From Kazachstania africana CBS 2517 (Eukaryota; Ascomycota; Saccharomycetes; Saccharomycetales; Saccharomycetaceae): a stretch of DNA of 64,000 nt. The stretch lies in NCBI RefSeq assembly GCF_000304475.1, contig NC_018949.1, forward strand, positions 186,001 through 250,000, written 5' to 3'. How positions within the stretch are numbered: the stretch's first letter is position 1; each line of letters opens with the position of its first letter. Shown piece after piece: positions 31,283 through 41,900 of the stretch. The notes beneath the pieces were generated by a model. That model did not search any database, had not been told where the DNA came from, and saw only the letters and a list, made by a program, of their open reading frames with translations. The position numbers were made by a program, and so were the translations under genes.

Positions 31283-32020
31283 TTATTTGGAATCATCAAT
31301 AACAGCCATGTCCAAGACTTGCAAAGTACCGTTTCCATTACACAGAGAAACCAAATCTCTATAGTTGACTGGATCGATTAAACCTATACGTTCCCAAGTA
31401 GAAGATGCATTTCCAGCATTGTTAGGCCCACTTATCATTTGTGTCAATTTTTCAATCACTTCGGAGTTTTCTTGGGAGGTTACAAGTACTTTAACTTTCA
31501 TTCTAGCTCTTACAATTGGAATAATTTGTTTGGCAATCAATATCTTGATGGCTTCTAATGCTTGTAACTTTGCAGGTTTACCTATTACGGGGTTAAATTT
31601 CAATTCTTGTAATGCTTTGTGAATCATGGTTGGAGGGTATCTTTTCTTCGACACTGGGTTTATACATTTGGCACTAATAATGGTCAGCATTTCATTATTG
31701 ATTTTATTTAACATCAATTGTCTTTCCTTTTCAGATAATTGGATTTCACCTTTATTCAAGATTTCCTTAATAATGTCATCTATATTGACACTACCAAAAC
31801 ATTTCTGTAAGTCTTCTTTTGAAGCAACAAGACCCTTTGATACATTCATGAAGACTTGGTGGATTTGTAAAACTTCATCTATATCCTTTTCGATGCCCTT
31901 ACGGTAATCTTGGACTTTATTCTGGTAGCAGGCAATTTCAAACCTTTTCTTTTGTTTTTTCAGTTTAACTAGCGACACATTTGTCAGTTTAATCTGGCCT
32001 GAAGGTTGATTAATAGGCAT
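31283..32020 (-). CDS. SDO1: SBDS-family ribosome maturation factor Sdo1
   Basis: With the GTPase Ria1/Efl1, releases Tif6 (eIF6) from pre-60S ribosomes in the cytoplasm; orthologue of the human Shwachman-Diamond protein. 245 aa against 250. It starts MPINQPSGQIKLTNVSLVKL. The SBDS N-domain includes RFEIACYQNKVQDYRKGIEKD and a helical middle domain contains PVIGKPAKLQALEAIKILI. The C-domain follows. PAC-like and Reb1-like sites lie 59 and 110 bp upstream. Confidence 0.97.
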   Translation of the reverse strand: MPINQPSGQIKLTNVSLVKLKKQKKRFEIACYQNKVQDYRKGIEKDIDEVLQIHQVFMNVSKGLVASKEDLQKCFGSVNIDDIIKEILNKGEIQLSEKERQLMLNKINNEMLTIISAKCINPVSKKRYPPTMIHKALQELKFNPVIGKPAKLQALEAIKILIAKQIIPIVRARMKVKVLVTSQENSEVIEKLTQMISGPNNAGNASSTWERIGLIDPVNYRDLVSLCNGNGTLQVLDMAVIDDSK

Positions 32021-32078
32021 GTTTCACAGCTTGCAGGTCTATATCCGAATGCATTGGCTAAGTAATATTAAAAACTTT

Positions 32079-32137
32079 GCGATGACTTTCGAAGAGAATT
32101 TTTCAGATTGCAATATTTGCAACAATACGTTACCCGG
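32079..32137 (-). promoter_or_regulatory. PAC-like and Reb1-like sites upstream of SDO1
   Basis: GCGATGAC (32079-32086) matches the PAC element GCGATGAG in 7 of 8 bases. TTACCCGG (32130-32137) is a perfect Reb1 core. Both fit control of a ribosome-biogenesis gene. They overlap the small plus-strand frame listed next. Confidence 0.4.
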
Positions 32138-32321
32138 AGTTGCACATACGTATAATTTACCGAATAGAGATGATATTGACGGTTGTAACATCAGAGGGGG
32201 GCTTAATGTTGGGGATCAGAGTATTTCAAATAGTGCTTTATTGGCGTATAGAAATGCTTGTTTCCCTCCTCCAGTGAGAACAGAACGGACTGGTGAGGCA
32301 ATTCAAAAGATTCCGAAATAA
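32082..32321 (+). CDS. Small unrecognised ORF, 79 aa
   Basis: Open frame with an ATG at 32082, giving 79 aa. It has three cysteines near the N-terminal half (DCNIC, GCNIRGG) and the tail ACFPPPVRTERTGEAIQKIP. I do not recognise a family, and no gene is annotated here in S. cerevisiae as far as I recall. Its start lies only 62 bp from the divergent SDO1 start, and its first codons overlap the PAC-like site of SDO1, which argues against it. Its composition looks more protein-like than most chance frames. Undecided. Confidence 0.3.
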   Translation: MTFEENFSDCNICNNTLPGVAHTYNLPNRDDIDGCNIRGGLNVGDQSISNSALLAYRNACFPPPVRTERTGEAIQKIPK

Positions 32322-32597
32322 TTGCAATAGTAAAAAGTCACCCAGTGAAAGATATGCATTCACATGCATGGTCATATCCTAATGAAAGACAGACTAATTA
32401 CATATTGTTCGACATAGGGTACATTTTCTGTATGTCACACAATAAAAACAACTAAACCGGGCAAAACAATGAGCATCGGATGCACGGTATCTCGACTATC
32501 GATGCAACTGCCTAATCGTCAACACATCTGCCCAGTCATCAATCAATCCATTGCAATGTAACGCTCACTCTTGGCATAGCGTTTCAGCTTTCTTTTT

Positions 32598-32613
32598 CTG
32601 TCACCGGTGACAG
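32598..32613. repeat. Perfect 16-bp palindrome
   Basis: CTGTCACCGGTGACAG reads the same on both strands and is flanked by T-runs on each side of the plus strand. It looks like a dimeric protein binding site; the factor is unknown. Confidence 0.75.
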
Positions 32614-32669
32614 TTTTTCCTATTCGGTGTGCTTTTCTTGACAGATTGCTGTGCAGTTCCCTAATAAAA

Positions 32670-32701
32670 CCAGATCAGCACGCCTCTCAATGCTGATCTG
32701 G
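32670..32701. repeat. Perfect inverted repeat, 11-bp arms, 10-nt loop
   Basis: CCAGATCAGCA (32670-32680) and TGCTGATCTGG (32691-32701) are exact reverse complements around a 10-base spacer. It could form an RNA hairpin if transcribed, or be a protein-binding site. There is no T-tract directly after it, so a simple terminator is unlikely. Confidence 0.75.
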
Positions 32702-32989
32702 CAATCAAAGCTTCGATACCCATTTGGTGCTTCTCGAGATATTTTTAGAAGAGTTTTGCTTGAGAAAGTATGGCGTGTTTCCCTTTTTGGTGTTTTTACC
32801 TTATACAGATATAATTTCCGAATGAGGAAACTATCGAAACAGACATATATCGAGAGTTCACGGATGATAAACTCAAAACGTTGTTTATAGCTGACAATCC
32901 ACTTCTTGAACATTAAAAGCAAGTGGTTGTGAACATTGCGGTTGTGTCTACAGGAGGTATTAAACTATCTAGCAAGTTCATTAAACACA

Positions 32990-34819
32990 ATGGCCTCCGA
33001 TCCAGAACAACAGCCATTAAGAGATGGGAACAAAGCCCATTCACAGGTTCACTATATTTCCATTCCGATTGATAGAAACCCTGATTATGCTGCTGCTGCT
33101 GGTTCATCAAGTCAAATAGAAGATAGCTCCTTTACGACAAGAAGGCAATCTATATTAGATCAGCCAATTGGTTCGTTCAAAGGTGTCAACTCATTAAGTA
33201 GATTTGCTACCTCTATTCGTAGAGCCACCTCCTTCAGAAATATCGAATTAAATACTGATAAGAAGAGATCATATTTCAATGAATTCGATGATGAAATTTT
33301 CGACCCAGAATCTATGGCTCCTTCTCATACAGGTAGAAAATTATCTGTTGCCTTGGGGCAACAACCAAATATTTCAATGCGTCCTTCTATTATTAATATT
33401 AATACAGATACTGCCATAGATGAATCTGTGGATTATGGGTCCATATATTCAAACAATTTCGAGAACCAATCATTATTACGTTCTTCCATATCAATGGCTG
33501 AATTGGCGCAGAATCTAACAAGAGATGGATATGGAGGTAATGTCAATGCGATTGCCGCTGATACGGAATCCATTGTATTGAAAAGAATCGAAGGTAAAGA
33601 TGGTAAAGTTGTCACCCTATTGGCAGGCCAATCCACAGCACCACAAACAATCTTCAATTCTATCAACGTCCTAATCGGTATAGGTCTCTTAGCATTACCA
33701 CTGGGTCTAAATTACGCTGGGTGGGTACTTGGAATCCTTTTATTGTTCATTTTTGCATCTGCTACTTTCTGTACAGCTGAACTTTTATCTAGATGCCTAG
33801 ATACAGACCCAACTTTGATGTCATATGCTGATTTAGGCTATGCAGCATTCGGTACTAAAGGCCGTGCACTAATTTCTACATTATTCACAGTCGATTTGTT
33901 AGCAATTGGTGTCTCTCTAATTATCCTGTTTGGAGATTCTTTGCATGCACTATTCCCAGATTATTCATTAAATTTTTTCAAAATTCTTGGGTTTTTTGTG
34001 GTGACCCCTCCTGTCTTCTTACCATTGAGTGTATTATCGAATATCTCATTATTGGGAATTTTATCTACAATAGGGACAGTATCTCTAATAACTTTCTGCG
34101 GCCTACTTAGATCAACCACTCCAGGCTCATTATTACATCCAATGCCAACACATTTATGGCCAGCAGATTTCAAAAGTTTTTGTCTGTCAATCGGTCTATT
34201 AAGTGCATGTTGGGGTGGTCATGCAGTTTTCCCCAATTTAAAAACTGATATGAGACATCCTCATAAATTTAAAGACTGTTTGAAAACTACTTACAAAATT
34301 ACAGCAGTCACTGATATTGGTACAGCAATTGTAGGTTTCATAATGTTCGGAGATCAAGTTAAAGATGAAATCACCAAAAATGTTCTCCTATCAGATCATT
34401 ATCCTACTTATCTTTACGGACTAATTTCTGCCTTAATGACTGTTATTCCTATTGCTAAGACACCATTGAACGCTAGACCAATCATTTCCGTATTGGATAC
34501 GATCTGCAACATTCAAAATGCTGAAAGTAAATTCAGAGGGACAAAATTAACCCTTGCAAAATGTATTAAGGTACTCAATTGTATTTTCGTTAATATTCTG
34601 TTTGTTGTAATTGCTATCCTGTTCCCACAGTTCGACAAAATTATAGCATTTTTAGGTGCAGGCTTGGTTTTCACTATTTGCTTAATCTTGCCATGTTTAT
34701 TCTATTTGAGAATTTGTAAAGACACAATCAAGCCTTGGGAAAAACTTGCCTGTAAGGTAACGATTTTTATCAGCATTATTTGTTCCGCGCTAGGTATTGG
34801 TGCTGCCATACTAGCTTAA
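32990..34819 (+). CDS. AVT1: Vacuolar amino acid transporter Avt1
   Basis: Proton-coupled import of large neutral amino acids into the vacuole; AAAP family. I start at the ATG at 32990 (609 aa; S. cerevisiae 602); the frame is open upstream but has no earlier ATG. The N-terminal 215 residues are cytosolic and Ser-rich, with [11 protein letters not shown] conserved. About 11 spans follow, starting at [21 protein letters not shown]. In S. cerevisiae AVT1 (YJR001W) is the first gene right of CEN10. Confidence 0.94.
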   Translation: MASDPEQQPLRDGNKAHSQVHYISIPIDRNPDYAAAAGSSSQIEDSSFTTRRQSILDQPIGSFKGVNSLSRFATSIRRATSFRNIELNTDKKRSYFNEFDDEIFDPESMAPSHTGRKLSVALGQQPNISMRPSIININTDTAIDESVDYGSIYSNNFENQSLLRSSISMAELAQNLTRDGYGGNVNAIAADTESIVLKRIEGKDGKVVTLLAGQSTAPQTIFNSINVLIGIGLLALPLGLNYAGWVLGILLLFIFASATFCTAELLSRCLDTDPTLMSYADLGYAAFGTKGRALISTLFTVDLLAIGVSLIILFGDSLHALFPDYSLNFFKILGFFVVTPPVFLPLSVLSNISLLGILSTIGTVSLITFCGLLRSTTPGSLLHPMPTHLWPADFKSFCLSIGLLSACWGGHAVFPNLKTDMRHPHKFKDCLKTTYKITAVTDIGTAIVGFIMFGDQVKDEITKNVLLSDHYPTYLYGLISALMTVIPIAKTPLNARPIISVLDTICNIQNAESKFRGTKLTLAKCIKVLNCIFVNILFVVIAILFPQFDKIIAFLGAGLVFTICLILPCLFYLRICKDTIKPWEKLACKVTIFISIICSALGIGAAILA

Positions 34820-34975
34820 GCCAAAATGTCATTTAGAAGAATATCATTTTCATAAGAACAACATGTATATAGCTTTAACTATGGCACGGGGAAATAATAA
34901 GACAAAAGTTAGATATCATTTTGAATTCTATAATTTTTCATTTTTTATTATACACTACTACATTTATTACATGTC

Positions 34976-36967
34976 TTATTTAGGAAGTTCTTTCGACTTT
35001 GTCATTAGGGAACGAGTACCTTTAACAACAACTGGACAGTAATGCTTAGATAAAATGACATTTTCTAGCAATGTTGCTGCGCCTGCATTGGCCATAGCTA
35101 TAGAATCTGTCGTCATATTGAAATGTCCATTACCTATCCTGTCCTCTGTCGAATACAAACCACCTATCTCTGGATACCTGCTGATTAATTTATCCATAAA
35201 TTTCAATAGTGCAATGGAGGTTTTTTCTGGAGTATGTCCCATACACATGTATATTCTTTTTGTGAAAGCTTCTGCCCTTTCTTTGGTACCAGATCTTGAC
35301 CTGAAGAAAACGTGGTCTAATGCTTTCAGGAGTAATTCTGCCTTTGTAGAAACATTAACAGCTGGGTTGAATATTTGATCTTCCAATGGATCTGCTAATC
35401 TGAGAGACTTGTATGAAAACTCAAGATCCGCATCAAGAGCGACATAAGGCAATACCGCATATAAAGCCTCAATAAACGAAGATAGATCCATGGAGATTTT
35501 CATTTGATTATGATTTGAAACCAAAGAAAATGCACTCACAATACAAAGTAGAACTTTTCGTATTTCACTAGCTTCCAGATTGTCGAACTCAGCATCACTG
35601 ATAATTTCTTTCATAACTTGAAGAAAATCACCAAGTAAATCGAAATTTGCCATATTACCAAACTTAGCTAGACCTTCGAGAACAGCACCAATCAACTTAG
35701 TATTCCCACTTTTTAGAATATTTAAATACAGCGATAGAATCAATTTCAAAATTTCAGCTTGATTCCTTTCTCTTTCTTCAACAGACACAGCAAGTTCTGC
35801 ATTACGCATTTCTTCGTCAATCTTTTGCATCTCCTTTCTAGCCTTTCTCTGTTTCTTGGAAAGATGAACTCTATCCTTCTTCTTCAATCTCACTCTAGTT
35901 TCTGCTTCTTCTCCTCTGGTATTTGGATCATAATCGTGCAAAACTTCCATAGATAACAAAGTATTTACGACAACTTCATCAATAGCGTATTTTCTTACTT
36001 TTACTACTTTCGAGAGCGCCCTAACAATTTCTGCTGAAATATTACCTTCATCGTCACCCTTGAATAATGTTTGAATAGTTTGAATAGTCTGCGTAGATGT
36101 TGGATCAGCAGAAAGATTTGGTTTACATATACGACGTATAAGTATCATAACCACATCATTTCTGAAGTTGAAATGGGATGCGTTTGATATAATTTGATTT
36201 GTGGCTTGCATAGCTAATATACCCAGGTTTACTTTAATAGGATCATCATTATTAGGAACTTTTGATAAGCTTGTCAATAAATCCACATATCTTTTGTAAC
36301 AAAGAACTAAATTCTGTTCAAAATTTCTCAATCTTGCCACATCTTTGGATACTTTTTCCTTCTTCTCAGTATCAGTTAATGGTCTAATTCTATAGCCAGG
36401 AATGATACTACTGAAAATAGGTACGAGGGCTAACATAGAGAATTTACAAGTGTTAGAGTTTTTCGATTCAGCCATCTTACATAGACGGGTCAGAGCTTGA
36501 GTATTTTCTTCTGGATTTTCCATGATCTTTTCCACCATTTCTGCAAGCTCTTCTTTCAAAGCAATAATTTTTTCCTCACTGTCTGGTTCTTCTTCACTCA
36601 CTTCACCTGCTTCATCGCTGATTACAACAGGTGATTCTTCATCTTCAGATTCGGACACTTCGGCAGGTTCCTCCTGTTTCTTTCTTTGAATTTTGACTAA
36701 ATTTCTTTCAACTTTACCGTTGATCTTAATAGGCAAACCTTCAACCATACCTTCTTCTGCATCTTTGTGCTTTCTTGGAACTAATTCATAATCCTGTTCC
36801 ACATCATCCCACGTGGTACGCGCCTTCTTTCTCGTCGATTCTTCGTAATGCACATCATCAACGTCAACCTCATTGAAAGATGCACCCTCTAACAAGGCAT
36901 CTTCCTGCTGTCTCTTGATAGCAGTTCTCTGCTGAATTGCATCCTGGGATCTCTTTCTTCTAGCCAT
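34976..36967 (-). CDS. NOC3: Nucleolar complex protein Noc3
   Basis: Part of the Noc2-Noc3 complex that carries pre-60S particles from nucleolus to nucleoplasm; also reported at replication origins. 663 aa, equal to S. cerevisiae. It starts MARRKRSQDAIQQRTAIKRQ. A basic and acidic N-terminus (about residues 1-135) precedes a helical-repeat body containing the NOC-family region (about 200-330). The C-terminal part has DVHYEEST-independent conserved blocks such as LYSTEDRIGNGHFNM. A PAC/RRPE pair lies just upstream. S. cerevisiae NOC3 is YLR002C, beside CEN12. Confidence 0.96.
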   Translation of the reverse strand: MARRKRSQDAIQQRTAIKRQQEDALLEGASFNEVDVDDVHYEESTRKKARTTWDDVEQDYELVPRKHKDAEEGMVEGLPIKINGKVERNLVKIQRKKQEEPAEVSESEDEESPVVISDEAGEVSEEEPDSEEKIIALKEELAEMVEKIMENPEENTQALTRLCKMAESKNSNTCKFSMLALVPIFSSIIPGYRIRPLTDTEKKEKVSKDVARLRNFEQNLVLCYKRYVDLLTSLSKVPNNDDPIKVNLGILAMQATNQIISNASHFNFRNDVVMILIRRICKPNLSADPTSTQTIQTIQTLFKGDDEGNISAEIVRALSKVVKVRKYAIDEVVVNTLLSMEVLHDYDPNTRGEEAETRVRLKKKDRVHLSKKQRKARKEMQKIDEEMRNAELAVSVEERERNQAEILKLILSLYLNILKSGNTKLIGAVLEGLAKFGNMANFDLLGDFLQVMKEIISDAEFDNLEASEIRKVLLCIVSAFSLVSNHNQMKISMDLSSFIEALYAVLPYVALDADLEFSYKSLRLADPLEDQIFNPAVNVSTKAELLLKALDHVFFRSRSGTKERAEAFTKRIYMCMGHTPEKTSIALLKFMDKLISRYPEIGGLYSTEDRIGNGHFNMTTDSIAMANAGAATLLENVILSKHYCPVVVKGTRSLMTKSKELPK

Positions 36968-37021
36968 GTGTACGTGGTTTACCTGATCCTTTCTTGGATT
37001 AAGCTAAATTTCACTTCAAGT

Positions 37022-37042
37022 GATGAGCATCAAAAATTTTTT
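37022..37042. promoter_or_regulatory. PAC/RRPE pair upstream of NOC3
   Basis: GATGAG (37022-37027, PAC core) is followed 4 bp later by AAAAATTTTTT (37032-37042, RRPE). These two elements co-occur before yeast rRNA-processing genes. They lie about 55-75 bp upstream of the NOC3 start on the minus strand. Confidence 0.6.
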
Positions 37043-37196
37043 CAATCGCATTTTCAAAGTACTATTTTCTCGGGAAGTAAATCTAATAAAATCATACCAA
37101 GCATATTGAAATATCCACTATTTACAGGATCCAGTAATATGACCAATACTATCTATAATATAGTCTACTATACATCTTTCTATAAAGAATGCTTGT

Positions 37197-38756
37197 TCAA
37201 ATATTTGCCAAGTAGGAGAGGGCCTCATTTTGCAAAAATTCGTCAAAATTGTCATTTTCTACCGCTTCGCCATAGTTGGATAACATCTTCTTAATTCTTT
37301 TTACTGCTGTGGCACCCGACAGGATTTTCTCTCCTAGAGCACCATCAAATACTACTCGAGAAAAATCTACGTCTTTCTTAGTTAGGAATGCTAGTATTAG
37401 AGCTTCTGTGACGACATCAGCAGAAGAGAGTTGCGTGGCATTGTCCTTTTCTCTCTGTAACTCTTGAATATTCGAATTGTAGATATTCAATGCTTCATTT
37501 ATGTCAAATTTTGACTCGAGAATGATCATAACTCTCAAAATATTTGCATACATTGGCTTACTTACACTTTCCGGAATGTAAGTCTTGGCCAAATTATAGG
37601 ATTCCTTTTTCGACGTCTTGTATCCACTATAAGACAAGGCAAGAAATGCTTCAAACATGATCCCCTGTTCATCAGTTGGGGAACAACTAGTTTTTACAAA
37701 CATATCATACAGTCTCAAAAACTCATCTGTTTTCCCCTCACGAGTTCCGACTAATCTCAGGATAGATTTACACAACTGAAAGTTAGTCTTATAGGTGCCA
37801 TTTTCAATGACTTGTTCAACCAAATGAAAAAACTGATTCTCTGTGTTAAAGCCATCAACTGAGTTACACGAAACTCGACTGTTCTTGAATCTACTATTTA
37901 CAAGTTTCAAATTTTGCTCTAAAATTTGCGATATTTCTTGCTCTTCACTAGTTAACAAAATCGAAGTGTTCTTGCCCAAAACTAACAATATTTTATGGAA
38001 TAAATCGGGATACTTTTGTAGATCTTCATGACTATAACATTTTGAAATTTCGTAAAGTTGGAATGGGGTCAGGTGGACGAGATTTCTATCAAAAGTCGAT
38101 AAAGCTGGCTTAAATTGTAGTATGAAAGGTAACAAAACGGATGCATTTCCTTCTAATAAGAGCGTTGTTAACTTGTCCACGAGTTCAATATTGACAAGTG
38201 ATCTATTGGAAATTTGACCAAGCAATGTTAGAATTTGGACTAAGTTCATCATATTCAGCTCACGCTGATTGTTCAATGATTCAGTTTCATTAGCGTTCAA
38301 CTGTTTATCCATAACTACCTGAATCAAAGAGTCAGGTATCTCATCGAAAGACTCTTTGTGATCCATAAATATTTCCCAACTGGTTTTAACTCTGCCAGGA
38401 TTATTCCGTATCAATTCTATTAATGCATTCAATGTTATCTTGCGAGATATGTCACCCAGTTTCTCAGAATGAATTGTTGCAATACCATAGTTGTATCTTG
38501 ACAGTTCCTCAATCATCTTATTATGTATCCCTGCAGCCTCGTCAGATGTAATGTTCGCTTCATTTAAAGCCTCTATTATCCTTTTAGATACCTCATATGG
38601 TTCTAAACCGTCAAGCTTTGACGGTATATTCTTTGCTAACGGCACGAAGCATGAATGATTAAATATGTTGGAATAGGACTTCGCCAATGGAGTTTTCACC
38701 TCATTCAAGAGTTTTGTAGCTGTAAAAAATCTTCTACTAAACACTAACGCTCTCAT
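37197..38756 (-). CDS. MRX12: Mitochondrial protein, YJR003C/Mrx12 family
   Basis: Orthologue of S. cerevisiae YJR003C (Mrx12), a mitochondrial protein found with the organelle's gene-expression machinery; its role is not defined. I start at the ATG at 38754-38756, giving 519 aa, the same length as I recall for the homologue. The frame runs 13 codons farther but has no ATG. MRALVFSRRFFTATKLLN is a good mitochondrial presequence (basic, hydroxylated, no acid). The rest is helical and without a clear catalytic motif. Neighbours AVT1 (YJR001W) and NOC3 (YLR002C) support the assignment. Confidence 0.8.
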   Translation of the reverse strand: MRALVFSRRFFTATKLLNEVKTPLAKSYSNIFNHSCFVPLAKNIPSKLDGLEPYEVSKRIIEALNEANITSDEAAGIHNKMIEELSRYNYGIATIHSEKLGDISRKITLNALIELIRNNPGRVKTSWEIFMDHKESFDEIPDSLIQVVMDKQLNANETESLNNQRELNMMNLVQILTLLGQISNRSLVNIELVDKLTTLLLEGNASVLLPFILQFKPALSTFDRNLVHLTPFQLYEISKCYSHEDLQKYPDLFHKILLVLGKNTSILLTSEEQEISQILEQNLKLVNSRFKNSRVSCNSVDGFNTENQFFHLVEQVIENGTYKTNFQLCKSILRLVGTREGKTDEFLRLYDMFVKTSCSPTDEQGIMFEAFLALSYSGYKTSKKESYNLAKTYIPESVSKPMYANILRVMIILESKFDINEALNIYNSNIQELQREKDNATQLSSADVVTEALILAFLTKKDVDFSRVVFDGALGEKILSGATAVKRIKKMLSNYGEAVENDNFDEFLQNEALSYLANI

Positions 38757-38954
38757 TGAATGCTTGGGAATTATGCTACAGAGATCTGAGCACAAAGGAA
38801 AGAGATGCTTAAATTCGATACTCTTTGATTTGAAGTATGACTAAAATTTCTTGATCGGATAAGAAATTACACTATACACACTTTCCGACATCGAAGATAA
38901 TCGTATTGGGCTTTTCATTACACACAGTTATTCAGATTTACACAGGTACATAGT

Positions 38955-41900
38955 TTAATCAATATCTTCATTGAATGATGCATCAGAATTGACTTCAACA
39001 TCGTCATCATCAATGAAACTGTCGTCGGATAATTCAACAGTTTGGGTATAATTCTTCATAGGGCGCGAAGAAGCTCTCGCAGATCTTTGCCTTGGTATAA
39101 CTTTCTCCTCCTCATCGTCATCTTCACTTAAAATTTCTAAATCACTCTCATCTGAAAGCTCGATAGTTTTACGCTTCGCTGGTGCACGTTTCTTTACAGC
39201 AACAGTACTCACAGCTGCTTTTGGAACCGGCTTCTTGATAGGTTCATCCTCTTTTATAGATTCGGGTGTAGTATTTCTTGAAGTATCTTCAACGCTGTCG
39301 AACATATCTGTGATCTTCTTGAATTTGCTGGAAAATGTGCTCAAGCTGCTGGAAGCGTCGTCACTACTCTTTGTGACCTTCTTGTCAAATATTGTTGATG
39401 AACTCGAACTCAAGGCTTCTTTATTATCCTCCGTCTTTATCGCAACTGGCGTAGGTGTCGCAGAAACAGATGTGTCCTTACTTTCACTTTTAATTTTAAC
39501 TGCTCTTTTTGGCTTTACTATTGCTTTAGGTTCAATCAGAATTCTTTCGAAATTTTCTTCAAGTTTGGCCTTCTTTGTTTGTCTTTTCGCTTTGGTTTTC
39601 TTAGCTGTCTTGCCAACAACGAACTCATCATCATCATCATCTGCATTCTTTCTCTTACGTTTACCTTTAGTTTTGCCTCCTTTAGCAGGAACTTCACCAT
39701 TACGCACTTCTTCATCAAATTCCATGAACTCTTTATATCCTTTCATAAATGCATCAAGGTCAGTGTTCCAAATGTCTTTTGCGGAGAGCTTCAGTAACAT
39801 TTCCAATTCCACTTCCTTTTCTTGCTTTTGCTTTAGTAATCTTTCATATTTTTCTTTGGTTAGAGACCAAATTCTCATACCTAGCAAATATTCATAACTA
39901 CCATAAATTTCTTCTGGCCCGTTAATAACCTCAGTGCCTTCCGTGTGATGTTCAGAGTCAGCGTCATGTTCTTCAGCATCAGAAGATTCGTCATCCTCTT
40001 CAAGCGCACCAGAGACATCTTCAGTTTTTCCATAGTATGGTTTTCCTTCCTTATTGATTCTTGGAAAACCAAATGCTTCCAGTTCCTGGATAATTGTTTT
40101 TCTTGGTTTGTTGGTTACAATCAATTCTCTTTCTATGATCATCTTGATAAACTTGACTTGATATGAATACTTCTCAACTTCCCATTGGAGTCTTTCGCTC
40201 ATGTAATCTTTTCTCTTCTGATAATATTCCAACCTGACATAAAAATAGTCTGTCAGAATTTCATTGACTGCCTCGTATTTCTTGATTTTGCCATACGGGT
40301 CAAATGCCACCATATTCATCAAACTCATTGGAGAAATTAATTTGAAACGTTCGTAAAAGCCAACCTTTTTAGTTTTTGCCATCTCCTCATCAGTTAGAGT
40401 GATGATAAATTTAATTGTACTACCATGTTGTTCTTCCATGTCTTTGATCCACGGTTTGCTTTTATCGCTACCACTCAAACCTAATAATAAATATTCTTTG
40501 ATAGTAGATGTCCATGTTCTGGCGGGCAATTCTGTAATTTCTAAGGTGTTCGAACCAACTTGTTCAATTCTACCATACATCCTATAACGCTGAGGGTCAG
40601 TTTGTTCTATTGTACCATCCCAGCCTCTAAACCACGGATGCATTTCCTCTAGAGCTTCATTGTTCATTAGATGTTTGATATTTCTAACAATATCTTCAGG
40701 ATTGAAGGGTGGAATACTAGTACTCCAACCGGTACCAATACCTTCACAGCCGTTGACTAAAAGCATCGGTATAACTGGCAAATACCATTCTGGCTCCACT
40801 GTTTTTTCATCATCCTGAAGATAATTAAATAGTGGATCATCAGCAGGGTGGAAAATTTTTCTGGTAAGTTTGTTTAATTCAGTAAAAATATATCTCGCAG
40901 CGGCTGCATCTTTACCACCAGTTGCTCTAGTACCGAATGCACCGTTAGGCATCAAAAGATAAATATTGTTAGACCCCACAAAATTTTGGGCCAAACTAAT
41001 AATTGTTTGAGCTAATGACTGTTCACCATGATGATAAGCCGTACATTCACCGACATAGGGTGCTAATTGAGCAACTTTAATTTCAGATCTCAAATTACGT
41101 CTAAAACAACCATATAATACCTTTCTCTGACCTGGTTTAAACCCATCCAATACATTTGGAATAGACCTAATGTTATCTGCTAATGAGAAAAGGATGAGTT
41201 CTTTATTAATGAAGTCACTAATAGGAATTTCATTAATGCGTGGATCCAGAACTGTACCTGGCTCATATTGTCTCAACCACTCTTTACGATCATCGGCCTT
41301 TTTCTTTGAAAATGCTAGATCAATCAAATCCTTATCGTTTCCTTGTAAAGTATGGAACTTCTTCAGATGTCTATCCAAATCGGAAAAATATTCTTTGACT
41401 TCTTGACCAGTAGAAGTACCTAACCCCTTATAATATTTTTGCTTCCAAGTATATTTATGTGATTCCTCTTCTCTCCACTTTTCATAGTCTGGCATATTAT
41501 AGAAAGAAATAGTTTGTCTACGTGGTTTTGTAATGGTAACTTTCACAATTGGAGTAATAAACTCCACCAGGAAACCAGGTATATCCAATAGACCGGGAAA
41601 TGAGCTTTCTATAAAATTAATGATTAAACCTTTAATATGGGAACCATCATGATCTTGATCTGTCATGATCATAAGATGTCCGTACCTCAAAGATTTCGTA
41701 TCTTCATATTTTTTCTTATGCTGTAAACCCATAATTTTTTTGATGGCTTGAATTTCAGCATTCTTCAAAATTTGATCAGCACTAGCTTCTCTAACATTCA
41801 GCATTTTACCACGTAATGGATAACAACCATAATAATCTCTTCCCACCACAGCAAGACCGGCAACGGCCAGCGACAGGGCAGAGTCACCCTCTGTTAAAAC

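Larger units (their letters stand above)
32322..32989. other. Intergenic left of AVT1 with inverted repeats
   Basis: About 670 bp, less AT-rich than other spacers. It holds a perfect 16-bp palindrome and an 11-bp stem with a 10-nt loop (both listed). A 79-codon frame at 32651-32890 looks like chance. By ancestral order this is the centromere-proximal side of AVT1, but there is no long AT-rich block flanked by CDEI and CDEIII motifs. Confidence 0.5.

Noticed and set aside
32300..32325. TTCCGAAATAATT as a CDEIII core
   Set aside because: Upstream DNA is not AT-rich and there is no TGTTT-TG part or CDEI at the right distance.
32651..32890. 79-codon plus-strand frame upstream of AVT1
   Set aside because: Runs through the inverted repeat, is rich in Arg and Ser without pattern, and has no homologue I know.
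39235..39897. 220-codon plus-strand frame opposite the TOP2 tail
   Set aside because: Antisense shadow of the charged Lys/Glu/Ser-rich TOP2 C-terminus.
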